This document shows, in pieces, positions 26,266 through 40,300 of a stretch of DNA of 64,000 nucleotides. The stretch lies in the NCBI GenBank assembly GCA_023238725.1, contig CM041538.1, positions 10,290,880 to 10,354,879 of the forward strand, written 5' to 3'. The first letter of the stretch is position 1. Every line of letters begins with the position of its first letter. Source of the stretch: Scortum barcoo (lineage: Eukaryota; Chordata; Actinopteri; Centrarchiformes; Terapontidae). A program made the translations under genes and the position numbers. The notes under the pieces are model-generated. The model ran no database searches. It saw nothing but the letters and a program-made list of their open reading frames with translations, and had not been told where the DNA came from.

Positions 26266-29200
26266 GTGAGAGGCAGGCAGCCCCTCATTACCGGGCAGAG
26301 CCCTGGTCCCTGAGGACTGGACCCAGCACCTAATCCTGTATTTGTTCTTGGGGACTGTATCTGTGATTCTCCATTGAATGGAATATTAAGCACCCAGGTC
26401 TTTTGTGGAGCGTGTAAGCCATTTGGCTCCACTCATCTATTATTTATCAGCCTGGCAAATATTTTATCAGCCTTAGCCTCTCATGACCCACTCTCATGTG
26501 GAAGCCCCCCCCCTCCCCATAAATGAAGGAAAAAAAAAAAGAGTGGTACGATTTCTCTTTTTTCCACTTATCTTCCTTTTACTTTTTGCCTCATTCGTTC
26601 TAAAACCTGAACAAGGACACAGGGATTTGTATTCATCCGAATTAGAGAAGCAAATATGTGAACTATTCCTCTGGAGTTCCCTCCAAGTTGCCTTATCTCG
26701 GGCACACTGCCACCTCCATCGCTTTGGAGATAGCAAATAAAAGAAAACAGAAATCTAGATTTGCTTTATAAATCATTATCTTAGTTTCAGTCACCCCCTC
26801 CCCTCGCAGCCAACTCCCCCAAGCCAGCCACCAAGCCTGAGAAGAAGAGAAACAGAGAGAGAGAGACTCCTGTTTTCCCTTTCAACCTGAGAGTAAATCA
26901 TGCCAGTTGGAGGGCTCACCTTGAGGCCTGGTGGAGATAATTGGAGTTGGTTAGCGAGGTGTTCTGTGCCATTACCTCCTGGTACCAGCGAATGGCTGGG
27001 GCTTGTCTCGCACTCCCAGAGGAGGAATACACTCGCCTGTTGGCTCTGCACTTAGTGTGTGTGTGTGTGTGCGTGCGACCTGCGTACATATGTGTGTATG
27101 TATATCCACAGACGGATCGCTGACCTCTCTTCATCACAATTTAATGGCCCCTTACCGTCATCGCTTTGCAAAAGGGAGAAGGGTGCGATGGTTTTGATAG
27201 TAGCTCTTCCACCAAGTGCTTCACTTTCACACATTAATATTCATAGCATTGATTTATTTTCAGAATTAACAAAAAAACAAACTGTTTGCCAGGGAATTAA
27301 TCCTGACAGGAGCGTGGCATTGTTGTGTTTTATTTGAAGACGGCAGGCAGCGGAAATATGCATATGCAGATACACAGAGCAAGACACCAATTAAATGTTG
27401 ATTAAGTCCTAACTATTGTGGGACTGGGTGTATGAGAGACTGCACTGAGACAATAAAAAAAAGATCATTGCTTTTTTTTCTAACCGATATGAAAAATGAA
27501 TGCAGTTAAAACAAACATGCAGGGAGGGAGGCACATGGACACACACACATACGCACACACACACACTTTTTGTTGTAAGCTTTTCAGATGTCCGGGCTTG
27601 ATGTTTGGGTGGATTCAGAGGGTGGGGTCCTCTTTCTCTTCCTCTGGCGGCGGCGGCAGTTTTCAGCCACCAGGCTTGCCCGCTTTTGGCCGGTCAATTG
27701 TGACACTGTGTGTGTCAGTGAGCAGGGGGTCTCTTGGTAGTTGTGCGCGCGTGTGTGATAGTGTGTGTCCGCTTCACACATTGACTGTGAAGCTGCAGCA
27801 GTATAACAGCGGCTGCTGCTCCAGGGTCCCTGCGGTATTGGCCTAGCCCGCAGTCTCTCTTGGCTAACTCATGTTTCATTCTTTGGCAATTTGCCCTAAT
27901 GAAGTCCCGCAGGAGCCCCTCAGACCTCTGTTCTCTTTCCATATTTAATCATGTTATTTTAATCTGGGGGATGAGCTAACGCCTCTTTCTCCTGCCGTGT
28001 CTGTGTGTCTCTGTGTGTGTGTGTGTTGCAGGTCATTACTATAGCTGGGTTTTCATGAGATGGGATGTCAAGGGGGGATGCTGGCTTTAAGACAATGGGA
28101 GACAATGACTTTAATTTTATGTGTAATGTTAGTTTGACAATGTAGAGAGCTTCTTGAAAAGGAATGTCATCTTCATATGATTGCTTCTCATTATTTGTTT
28201 AAAAAAAGCAGTTATTTTCTTTTTAATTTCTAGGTCACAGTAATTGGGGTAATTTTGATCTTTATGGTTACTGTCAGCACTGTTATGGGCTCCTTTTGTT
28301 GGTTCGTGCAGGTCGCAGCACAATTCTCACTCTGACATTGAATTGAAAAGCAGTTAATTATGAGCACCAGGCTTGTATTTGCTCTCATTTTTGTGTTCAG
28401 AACAGGTTAGAATCTGTGTTTTTAACTTAAATTTCCCAATGCCATGTGCAGTAGTATACCAGTATTACTGGAGTGATGACCCACCACAAACAAATCAATA
28501 TGTAAAGCAATTGTCTGTTCCGCACTTTACTCGATACTCACCTTGTCATCAATCTTTCTCTCCTCCTCTTGTGTTTCTGTCATGAGTGTAAGACAAAGCT
28601 CCTGTCAGCTGGTTGATCTCCAGCTTTCAGTCTGTTCCTCTGTTCCTCCAACAATAGCCTGCAGGTCTTGTGTTCATCACAACAACACTACACGTGTCAG
28701 CGTAACGTGTTCTTTCTGAGGGCTTTTATTTGTGAGCAAGATAAAGGCTAATTCAATTAAATCAAACATCTAGTGCATTGACACATCAACACAGCGGCAA
28801 TGTTGATTCTAGATTTATTATTAAAAAAAAAAACAGGATGTTTGGAGGGAAACTAAGCTCAGATTTTTAATACTTCTTGTAGAGACTTTAGAAAGGTTGA
28901 AACTTAGTTGGAGAAGTTGTAAAAATGTATTATAAAGAAAAAAAAGACAAACAGTATATTTAGCTCAAAGTTATTTTTCTGTTTTTTTTTCATTTCTTGG
29001 AGTTTCTTTGGTTCAATTCTGGAGACTGAAATCAGACAAACAAAATATTCGACTACCAGTAAACATGCAACACAGAGAGATGTTTTTGTCTTTCTTTTTC
29101 TTAGTTTTCGTCTGTCCTTGAAAACTTGTGTTGAGATTGTCCTCTTGCTTCTTTCTGTCTGTAGTTAACTGCGTGTGTCCACGGTGCGGCTGCTCTGCTC

Positions 29201-30057
29201 TTTCCCATGTATTGGCAGCACATCTTCATCCCTGTGCTGCCCCCGCATCTTCTGGACTACTGCTGGTAAGGCTGACCACCTCTGAAACGCATACACATAC
29301 GCAAAACACCATCAGCATTATCATAATAAATGTTTACACCCCCTCCTACTCTCTCCTGCCACTTCCTCCCCTTCCTTCTCCCACTTTCCAGCCTCCTCCC
29401 CCCACGCACGCACGCACCCTCGCGCACACCTGACACATGACACATACGCCATTGCGCCATGTGTGCCGGTCATGCACCGAGCTGAAAACCTTGGTGTAAA
29501 AGTGCAGACACACATGTTCACACATTCTCCCACCCGCTCTCCGGGTTGTTCTCACGATTCCTCTCGTGGTGCGACTTCTCCTGTGTGGCCCCTCAAAATA
29601 ATGAATGGCCTGGATCACCTTGCTCCATATTTCATGCCAGTGCTAGCGCCACGCTCTCATCTTCTTAGCCCTCTCAGGGGTTCATTACCACCCGTCCAAC
29701 GCAAATCCAACAAATCTGAATGGACTTGATTGAAAGTGAATGGAGAGCAGAGGGAACATCTACAAATCTACATGTGTTCAGGTCAACTTCGGATCTGTAC
29801 ATATATAAAAAAAAAAAAAGCACAGAGTGGAGAAGTCATCTTATGTAAAATGAGCTGTCTTTTGTCGAATCAGTGCTGATAGCTCGTACAGTACAGAGCT
29901 TTATCATAAGGGACACATCAGCTTCAAAAATCTATTCATCACTGACAGTAAAATGTGATTTACAACACTCTGTGAAGACTCATCATTATCTTATTTAATC
30001 ACAGGGGTTTCCTCCATGCGCTGATTAGATAACTGGATTATATTAGGTGCTCTGTGC

Positions 30058-30093
<36 letters not shown>

Positions 30094-32615
30094 CGTGTGC
30101 ATGTATCTGTGTAAATGTTGATGAAAGTCAGCACATGAAATGAGAGAGATAGACAGCGGCTAAAGTGCAGAGCTACGGGCCTGCTGTTTGTTTTGCTGTT
30201 GCTTTAAGTTGATTACAAGCCTGTGGCCTCTGAATCATTCTGGCCAGGAATACACTGACCCAAAGCTATCCGATTATTGCTGCCTCTGTAAACCTCATCC
30301 ATAAAAATGGTTTCTATTATTTGACTGTTTTTGTTGATTTTATTCATCTTGGTGGATGGGAAACATATTCTGTGATTCAGCCTTTCCTTGCCACTAACTT
30401 TCAATCTGAAGACAAATATCACATAAAATGAGAATGACATGATCATAACCACACAAAGCATATTTTTGTAGGGTAAAAAGAAAACATTTGACACATCTGC
30501 CCTTTTAGTTTTCTAGGAAGTGTTCCAAGTCTTTCTATACTTTCTGAATCTACACTCTTGTCAGAGGTAAAACTCCATTAAATGTCCTGCAAAAGAATTT
30601 ATTTTAGTTATTTTTAATAGCATTTTTATCATTATAGTAGATAGTGGCAGTAATAACAGTTGTTGAATTATCATTCTTAGTATTCTTCTGTAAAGTTTCT
30701 CCCATTAAATTAATGCCCACTAATAGCTAAGTGTGGCGGTATTAAACCGAAGCACTGTGAATCACATTTTAAACTACAAGTCAGTGACTGAAAAACAAAA
30801 TTGGCAGAGGCTGAAAGGTAGGAGAAACTTGTTTGTTCTTTTTACCTTGTAAGTACATTTTTTAAATGCTCAATTTGCTTGCCCTTCTACACTCAACAAT
30901 TAATGTAATCTTGTGTCCCATTTTGAGAGTGATGATCGTTCTTGGGAAAATAAATTTGAAGTCAGATTTTTGCTCAGTTGCTGTGCCATGCCTGTTATTG
31001 GATTATGTTGAAGACCAAGATACAGATGATCATTTTGCTGCCTATGTTAAAAAAAATGTAAAGTTTTTAGTTTTCACATGATTTATAGTTGATAAAATTG
31101 ATTTTGATTTTTCTTTTGAAATAGGTAGCTTTTATTCTAACCATCACTTGGGTGGTTTTAATGAACTTTTTTATTCTTGCATTTGGATGATATTTTTGTT
31201 TTTTCAAAAGAATTATTTATTCTAGAAGATATGGTAGCATTTGTGGTTATTTTAATTAATTACATTATAGTCAGGTCATATCCTCAGATTGGTAATTTTC
31301 CCCAACCAATAGTTAAAATCCCTGAACAGCATTTGGTTTACAATTCTGTAAGAACACAAAGAAAAGCAACAAATCCTCACACTGAAGACGCTATGATTGA
31401 TGCTAGGTTATACCTTGATAAATAAACAAAGGTTAATCAAATATCAAAATAGTAATTGAATACATTACTGATTAATCTGTTAATCAATGAATACCCTCAG
31501 CATTAAGTGTTTTACTTTTTCAGGTGTGTGTTTGAAACGTGCTGTGCTAGTGTAGTCTCCATGAATGTTTTCTTTACTACATGTAAACGTCTGATATCGA
31601 TGTTGCTCACAGCTTTGTTTTCCTCTCTCCATCCACAGTGCCCCCATGCCATACTTTGTGGGAGTTCACCTTAGTCTGCTGGAGGTACGTTAGTTAAGCA
31701 GTGGGTATGTGTATGCATATAAATGTGCCTGTATATAAATGTACGTCATTATACAGTATGTGCATAATTATATATGCTGCTGCAAATTGATGTGTATATA
31801 TATTCAAACTCTGTACTGTATATCAAAAGCTAAATGTTGATGTTTCCCAATTTGCATCAGATGTATATTATGAATTTCAGGGTCCTTGTCAGTGGATTTT
31901 CTTTAAGAGTAACCGAATTACATTTAGGGAGGATGCTGTAAGCTTCTATAGTCAATTCCTAGTTTTTTCTTCTCAGTATAAGTGGTCAGCTAATGCTGCA
32001 CCTGGTGTGATGAATTGTGCTTTTAATTTTGGCATAAAATATTTCAAATTTCAGTAAGTAATTTTTGGCACCTTCAGCACATTGAATAAAAAAAAATTGA
32101 CATAATGTTTTTTCCTCTTTATCTCCCTGTCTTGCTTGTGTGCATTCTTAACCAAAAGTACAAAAGACAGAGAGATAGAGAGAGGCAAAAAAGTATCTGC
32201 AAACAAAGAGCTTTTCTACTTCATTGTTAAACCCTGTGTGTTGGTTGGGGGGCAAGCCGTCACCAGCACTACCGTTGTGTGTGAATGCATGTGGCAAGCA
32301 TGCGCACACTTGAACACTTGAGTGTAAGTGTGAGGACGGAAGTGTTGTGTCTGTGTGCGTGTGTAATTGTGCAAATGCATATGTTGTAACGCACATGTGT
32401 GTGTTTGCGTGTGTGTTTGTGTGTGATATTTGTCTGACAGTTGCGGCAGTGGCAGTATTTATCACACTCTGCATCCGTGACAGACCCCCTTTCCCGCCAC
32501 TACATAATTAGTCCAGATCAGCATGTGAGCCTCCACTGCACAGGCTGTCACAAAAGTGACAAACTAGAAATTCACACACTATGCTACCCCTGCCCCCCGC
32601 CACCCCCCCACCCCC

Positions 32616-32674
<59 letters not shown>

Positions 32675-33526
32675 CACCACCACCCCCCCCACACCTGCCT
32701 GCATCCTGCACCACGCTGAAATAATTGTTGAATTTGTCGCCATCAGGATGCGCACAGCACAGCACAGCATCACTGTGTTGTTGTTGATGCATGAGGTTTT
32801 GGTGCTGTGGAAAATCTTTGCACAATCCAAATGTTCCTCCCAGTACCATTCTTCATTATATGAGTGTGTGTGTGTATGTGTGCGTGTGTTATAGTAAAGA
32901 TGTTCTAATATTTTTTTTCTGTACGTCATTTTTCATCGCTAATCGTAAGGATTGTGGTGACAGTGTGGTTTTAAATGTGACCACTATGTTTTCTCCTTTA
33001 GGCTTTAGGACAGAAATGACTTTGTCTGCTGAGAAACACACCTGGAAAACACTTCTTATCAAACGTTAACTTAATATTATGATTTAATGTTGAAACAAAC
33101 TATATTCTGAGGGTCTTTATTATTTTAAGTATGCAAAACTTATATGATTCTATCAAGGTTAAAAAGGAAAAACAATGAATTGCTGTGAGATGTTTGATGG
33201 TAAAAACCAAATATTTATATTTAAAGAAATAATGCTTCAGTTTCATGATATAAAAGTAGAAAATATTTTTTAACTGATAAAATTACAAGGACTTCTCTTT
33301 ACAAAATTTGAAAATCATATTTTATCATGTGAAGATTTATTCAATATTTTGAGATTGTGATTAGAAATGTTTTAAATCCCTGTTGAAGTGATAACATTGG
33401 ACATTTCCTCCTTTAGAGAGTACGCAGTCGATCGCTGGAGGATGTGGTCATTCTCAATGTGGACACCAATACCCTGGAGAGTCCCTTTGATGACCTGCCT
33501 GCACAACCTGCCACATGACGTGGTGA

Positions 33527-33601
<75 letters not shown>

Positions 33602-34269
33602 TCAAGAGCTTCTGAACCTTTATTGTGTCATTATACACAGAAGGTTCGTTTTTTCTCTTTTACATCCAGTCTCACTTGCATAAACGCACATTTTCTTGTC
33701 CTCCAATGTACTCTCATATTCACACGCACACTTTTCCACGTGCTCACATACGCAAAACAATATACACAGAGAAACACATACACATGCAGAAACTTGTCAA
33801 AGTATAGCTCTGTCCCCTCCCCACATCATTAATGACTGCAGTACTAGCTCCTCAGATTGTGCCTGTCTAAAGTAAACTCCCGTCGCGTCGTATGACGCTT
33901 GAAGGCGAACAGCATTCCCCGACCATCAGAGGCTTGTGGGAAAATGTGCGACTCCCTTCCCTTCATCTCCATCCATTCTAATCATTATTTCACAAAGTCT
34001 TGCATTTCTGCCTGCCCACTGGCACGTTTCTGAGAACGAGAGATAGGAGGAGGGAACAAGGCAGGGAAGAGAAAAGAAAAGGCAGAGATGGGTGATTTTC
34101 TAGGGGGAGAGAGTGGGAAGAAGGGGGCCAATTACCAGTGTGGGCAGTGAAGCCACCTGCCAGTGCATCGTCTCTTTAATTAATGGAGCACCGATGCCGG
34201 TCAGTGCTACAGGAAGCATCACCACGGTGTCAGGGTCACTCACTCGCACATTTAAACACACACACATTT

Positions 34270-34304
<35 letters not shown>

Positions 34305-37300
34305 CTTATATACTCACACACAAACCTGGAGAACAACACACATGCTTGTCCTCCCCGGTCTTTGTTGAAGCAGGAATCTGTTTGTTTAGCTGTTTTTCTG
34401 GGTGTGTGTATTAAAGCTCCTCTGTGAGGCGCTGAGGCCCCGCTGAGGCTGCGGACGCACTATTACCCACACTGCTAACAGTATATTCTCAGGTTCCACC
34501 GCCTACCGGACTCCAGCCCTACCGGCAGTATATAATTCAATCCACTGCCCAGCAGACTCCAGACCTTCTCTCACTCCCACACTGCTCTGGGTCTCCTGAT
34601 TTAGCGCCGCTCAGCCTACTACGACTGCTAGTGTGCATTAATACCTCCTTACTACGGCAGAGATGCAATCTTTTCTACATTTTATACAATTACCTTCCTA
34701 CTTTTTAGCTGTTTGCCTGTCTGCCTTGTCGCCTACCGTATCACCTGGCTTGCTGCTCGAGTTTCATGACACCTGTCTGCCTTCTTGTCGCTCTCTCACA
34801 GTGCTTAACTCCAGGCTGGACGTTTCTTTCACCTGCTGTTTGCTTCTCATGCTTCTTTGCCTGTGCCTGTCTGGCTACAGTACCTTCTTCTCACTTCCTG
34901 CCTGCTTGCTTTTCTGTACCCAGGGACTCGAGCCCTAAATTAAATTGCAAACTGAGTTTGTCATAAAAAGGAGTCAGGGCTTTTGAAAAGCGACAGAAGC
35001 AGAGAGAAAAGCCTTTGTCTTTGCCGTGTGATAAATTAAGTGGCAGGCTCAGAGCCTTTTTGCTTTGATCCCCCACTCACCATTTTTCCTGACTAATGAC
35101 AGAACATAGCCCGCATATCATGTCAAATTACACCACCTGAAACTGAAACTGCACTGGCATTAATATATTTATTGCAACAAATTGTTGTTGTTGTTTTTAT
35201 TCCTATTCCTTTTTTTTTCCTGTCTCCTCTCATCTTTTCACCGGGGCTAGTAGATTAATAAGGAAGCGAGCAGGTACTAATTGAGTGGAATTCCAGGTCT
35301 CTTGTTAGTTTGCTTGTTAGTGATGAGGACATGCCACATGGCATTTGATGTTTGTGTTTACACACAAGGAGATGTTTGAGGCATTGTGCAGTTTGTCAAG
35401 CAGAGGCCTGAAATCTTGATTAATGCTGAGCGATTCTCTGCCTGAGCTGAGCAGCCGCACGTCGTTTCTGAGCTATTTAAACCCCTCTTCGCTTCTCTCT
35501 AATTCTCACTGTAACACTGGCTACTTAACACTCAGGCTTTATTCAGTGTGAAACCAAAGCCCTGAGACCTACGAAGTAATGATTATTTTCACACAAAAGC
35601 CCAATAAAGAATGAAATGGATAAAAGGTAAAGGCCACAGGCAATTTTTCTGTGTGTTGTAAGTCTAACTAAGAGGGAAAACAAAGCACTCTGATGTTGAT
35701 TTAAGCAAACCTTTAGAGATCAGTCTAATTATGGCAACGCAGGCTGTGAGCACATGTGGACTCTATTATGTTACCCGGCTGACCAGTGGCCGTGCTTTTA
35801 GCAGGTTCAGAGTTCACAGTTGTCCTGAATTAGCCACTCTTCTGTCGGACAGGACCCCTACACCGGCTCTACTAGTGCCCGCCCCTTAATGGTCTTTTCC
35901 CGCAACTTCACACATAATATTTTAGATTTATTGACTATTACAAATGCTACCATGCCAGTAGCGGTTCCGTCTAGCAGAAAAAGGAAAGATCAGAATAAGA
36001 GCATAATTGGTAACCTTCTGCTAGAGCAGTTGTCTCGGGGGCACATCCGCTGCTGCTGGTCAAAAAAGGATGCAACTGTCCTTTTGAAAATGACTTTTGA
36101 CATTTTTAAATTAGAAAGGACTAACATTAGTTGTACTTTTCTGTATTAGATTTTTTTAATGCACAGGGACAGTGGATTGCATCAATCTGTTTCATTTTTA
36201 GTTTTTCCTTTCTTTTTTTCTTTCTTTCTTTTTTTTTTTTAACATGCTTCTATATTTACATTTTTACATTTCCTATTTTAACCAGCATATTTTGGTGTCT
36301 GTATAAGAAATAATCCAGATCAAGGAAGTTTTTTGTTGCTCTCTATGAGTTTATGCTTTTCTTTTGTTTTCTGTTATTTTAGATCAACATTGTGATTTTA
36401 TCTTCTTTTTTTAATATTGTGTATTTTTAGCAGGATTTTGCATGTTTTAATATTGTCTAAGTTTAACTGCAAGTTTTAATAGTTTTTTTCACATTAATAA
36501 ATCATACTAATCTCCTAGAGACCGTGCCTGTGTCAGTAAAATCAATATGTTGACAAGCACGCTGAAAAGAAATACTCAATATAAAAAAAAAAAACACTGT
36601 AGTTTTTCCCTGTAAGATCAAGGTATTTTTGTTTCTTATTCTGAGATCCACAGCTCCTCTTCTGCACAGAGATTGCGCTGATAAAGTTATAATTGGCTTT
36701 TGGTTGGTGGAACTGTTTACCGCGCTAGTCATTAAAAGTATCCAAGAATAGCAAATTAGGAGTCTGTTAATTCTGAAAACAAACAGTGTGTGACTGAATC
36801 AGATTTTTATTTCATCCCTGCAATTGATCTCAAACCAATGACGGAAGAATTTTTTTTTTCATGTATTATTCTTTCTGTGCCACATATTCAAGGTGAGGTG
36901 CTACAATGCAGCTTACATCTTTATTTTCAGATGCTCCCTCTCACATCACAGCCTAATTCCTTCTTTTCTCCTCCTCTCTGCCTCTCGCTACTTTGCTGAC
37001 ACCGTGTACCCATACATTCCTAGCCTTCATACATTTGATCATTTGTATTCCCAATAAAGGGGGAAATTTACAGCGTACACTCCTACTTCCTGTATTTTAA
37101 GCCTGCATTTGGAGGTTTACAAATGAATGAGGGGGTTGCGGTTGTGTCTGCACGCCTCTCCTGAGATCACCTGGCACACTTAATCAAACATCGCGGCTTT
37201 AATTTGGTGTTCAGTCTCCGATGCTCCCTGAAAACAACATCTACATCATCATCTACAACAGAGCGCAGCCGACAGCAGGCAAACACTCGCACATGCAGAT

Positions 37301-40300
37301 GCACAGACGCACACAGAGACACCTACGCGTTGTCGGCCAGGAATGTTCATCAGTGACACTCAGATCTAGTTCAGGAGTAAACTTTTGCTACTCACAGATT
37401 TTTCGGTTTGTCCACCAGATCCCCCCATTTTTAGTTTAAATACAGCCAAAGTGTGTTTCACTTCACTGGTGTCTTCCCAGTATAGCGGAGCCACCTACAG
37501 TAAAGCCCCTCACATGCTGCACTAACTAGATGGTGGCTCGGTGCTGGGAATGCGGTTGCTCCACCTCAGTTACATACTATACTTTACCAGCAACGGTCTC
37601 AGCGTCTACAACACATTATAACAAGCCCCTACATATTTGATTTTATTTTTGTTTTTCAGTCTGCACCTCACCAAACTGCAAACGTCAAGATGTGCTCATT
37701 TAAATCATTGTTTTACAGGTTAGGATTGTTTTAAATGGCGCTGAACTGTGCACACACTCTCTCCGCAGTGTTAGCAGCCCTTCATTTACTCATGTGGAGT
37801 TTAAAAGCTGCACTTCATTTTCACATACTCGTTCTGCCGGCGGTTCACTCTGGATTAGAAGTCAAAAAGGGAGAGCAGCATCACCCACTGCGTTAGTTAT
37901 TGAAGTGAGAGATGACATTTAGCTGTAGTTAATTATGTATGCAAAACTCAGCCGCTCAGCTGCTATAAGAGGTCAGCTTGACAAAGTAACCCCACACCGG
38001 GGAGAGTCTCATGGCAATGAGATAGCCCTATTAAAACACACACACACACACATCACGCACAGAGACTTTTTCTTTTCCCCCTTGCTTTCTCACTCTTTTC
38101 CTTTTCGCCTGGCTGTATTGTATTGCATGTACTCAACCGTACATCAACATACAGCATGATTAAGAATTATATGTATCATCACTACGTGCCTTTAATAGTT
38201 TATCTATTCTTGTCCCTCTCCATTTTTGCACATTTATTTAATTACATCACTTTGCTAATTTAATACTCACTCAAGTTAATTTTGGTATCATACTGAAGAC
38301 TATAAAAATAATGATCTGATGTGATTAGTTGTAAGCGACTGTGATTGACCCCCCCCCCAACCCCCCCAATAACTGAAGTAATCTCCCTATTATTTTTCAG
38401 TTTTGCTGTAAGACTGAAAATAGAGGTTAATTTAAAAGAAATCATAAAATATCTAATATTTGTTTAAATTGGATGGATAAATGAATTTCTTAGATTCCAA
38501 GTTACAAGCTCATTGTGCACATGTATGTGTGTGTGAGAGAATATGCCGGTTCTCCGTGTGTCTTTGTTCAGATTTGTGTGTGTGTGTGTGTGACGTGTGT
38601 AATGCGTGTGTATACAGTTCAGACTGCAGCACATCAAAAGAAAGTGGGAGATTTTCATAACTATTTTTTTCTTTGTAGTTCTTTAATTGCGTCCCCATGG
38701 CTTTCTTTCCCTGGACAGAATCTTAAACAAAACATTCTTTTTTTGTGAGAAGAAAACCCAACTTTTTATTTATTTATTTTTTTAACAACAGACAAGTGTC
38801 AGGGTCGTTATTTGGAAGGGTTTTTTTATGCTCTAGTGAAAATTTAGAGGGAAATTCTAAATATATATTCAGAGTTTTGTTTGGTTTTAACTTTTTTCTT
38901 TCATTACCATTTTTTTGTCATTTACTTAGTAGTATATATAATATTGTCAGCCAGGCTCCTACCTTTTGTCGTACTTTGTTTTCTCTTTTTAGTTGTGTAT
39001 CAAAAATGAAAAATGATAATTCCAGTAGCTGATTATCAGCAATAACCAGGGTTTATATGTCGTGTGTGGTGATTATACCAGCACTTTGTATAGAAAAATT
39101 CTTTTTTGTGATGCACAGCATGAAATGATAAAACTATGATCATTTATCAGGATGAGTTTAAGAAAAGAGCAGTAGCAGTTGTATGCCACTCCTCATACAA
39201 AGAGGTGAGAGGTGCTTTCGTCAAGCTCACCGTTAGATTGTCTCTTTTTTTCTTTTTTTTTAACTCTCCAGAAGCTGTTGTAGTGTGGTTTGCACATAGT
39301 GAGTATGATGCCAGTTCCCGGTGGATGTTTGTGTTTGAATCAATACACATCGAAGCTTCGCGTGTACACATGCATGGACACACGCACACACACAGACACA
39401 CACACACACACTCCCACAGATGCGTGGTGTCACCTACAGCGGTATCATCCCTTACAGTCAGGCAGGGATCATCATTGCACCTGCTAATTACCATCTCCAG
39501 CTGGAGAGTTAAATGGAGATCTGTTCTATGTCTGACCTTTGACCCGGTGCTCTTTATGTGACGCACTTCAAACCCTGTTTGGGCCTGGCTGGGCTGGGCC
39601 TTAATGAGGCCCCATGTCTGCCCTCTGTGGGCTGTGCGCTTTGGATGCCCCGCTTTCATCCCCGACCATCTTCCCTTGATGTAAATTGAAAAGATCACAG
39701 CTATGGGGAGAAGACCTGTACTGGAAAGGCCCCTCTGCATAGATTATGAATATCATAACTCAACAGTTTTTTTTCTCCCTCTCCCCTAACCACCCACTCC
39801 CCTCTCTCCTCCTGCCACCCCTTCCCTGTACAATGCTATAGTTCTAATTGGACCCAATGGGGGACTCTCTGCCTTTGATCTCATCACCGCCACTGTGACT
39901 TTACACTAAAAAATGTCACTGCCAAATTGGGTTATCACCTGTAGAGCCTGGCCTTCCTCTGATGCCTGTACGCATCTCGTTAGCTTCACTCAAACTGTAG
40001 AAGTTAATTAGTTTGACAGAACCATTACCGTGGAGGCATACCTGATGATTGTGGCGTAGGCGCCATATTCAAAACCCAACTACTAAACACACATTTATTT
40101 TTTAGTCAGATATGTGAAGGAGCGCACTGTAGACTGTACTTCCTTTTTCTTTTAGCAAAACCGATATTCTGGTATTTGTCATGCACTACTGCTATATTTG
40201 TTATATGTGACAATTTAATTAATTACCACATATGACTAAGGAGGAGTCTTAACCTTACTCGTGAATAAATGTGAAACTTTGAAGTTATTGCTTTATCACC

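Larger units (their letters stand above)
21433..29164. other. dennd1b: Intron after visible exon 6
   Basis: A 7.7 kb intron. It contains a poly-T run (22709-22727), CA repeats (23369-23399, 26179-26263), an ACC/CAC minisatellite (23713-23783), pyrimidine-rich DNA (23990-24250), purine-rich DNA (24620-24800), a poly-T run (25397-25412) and a TG run near 27056-27070. A complex stretch at 27860-27975 could be conserved non-coding DNA. No exon is required, because both flanks are in phase 0 and the protein is continuous (SKLST to LTACVHG). Confidence 0.85.

Noticed and set aside
39147..39740. 197-codon minus-strand open frame
   Set aside because: It crosses a CA/TG repeat and has no recognised homology. 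The composition fits intronic DNA.
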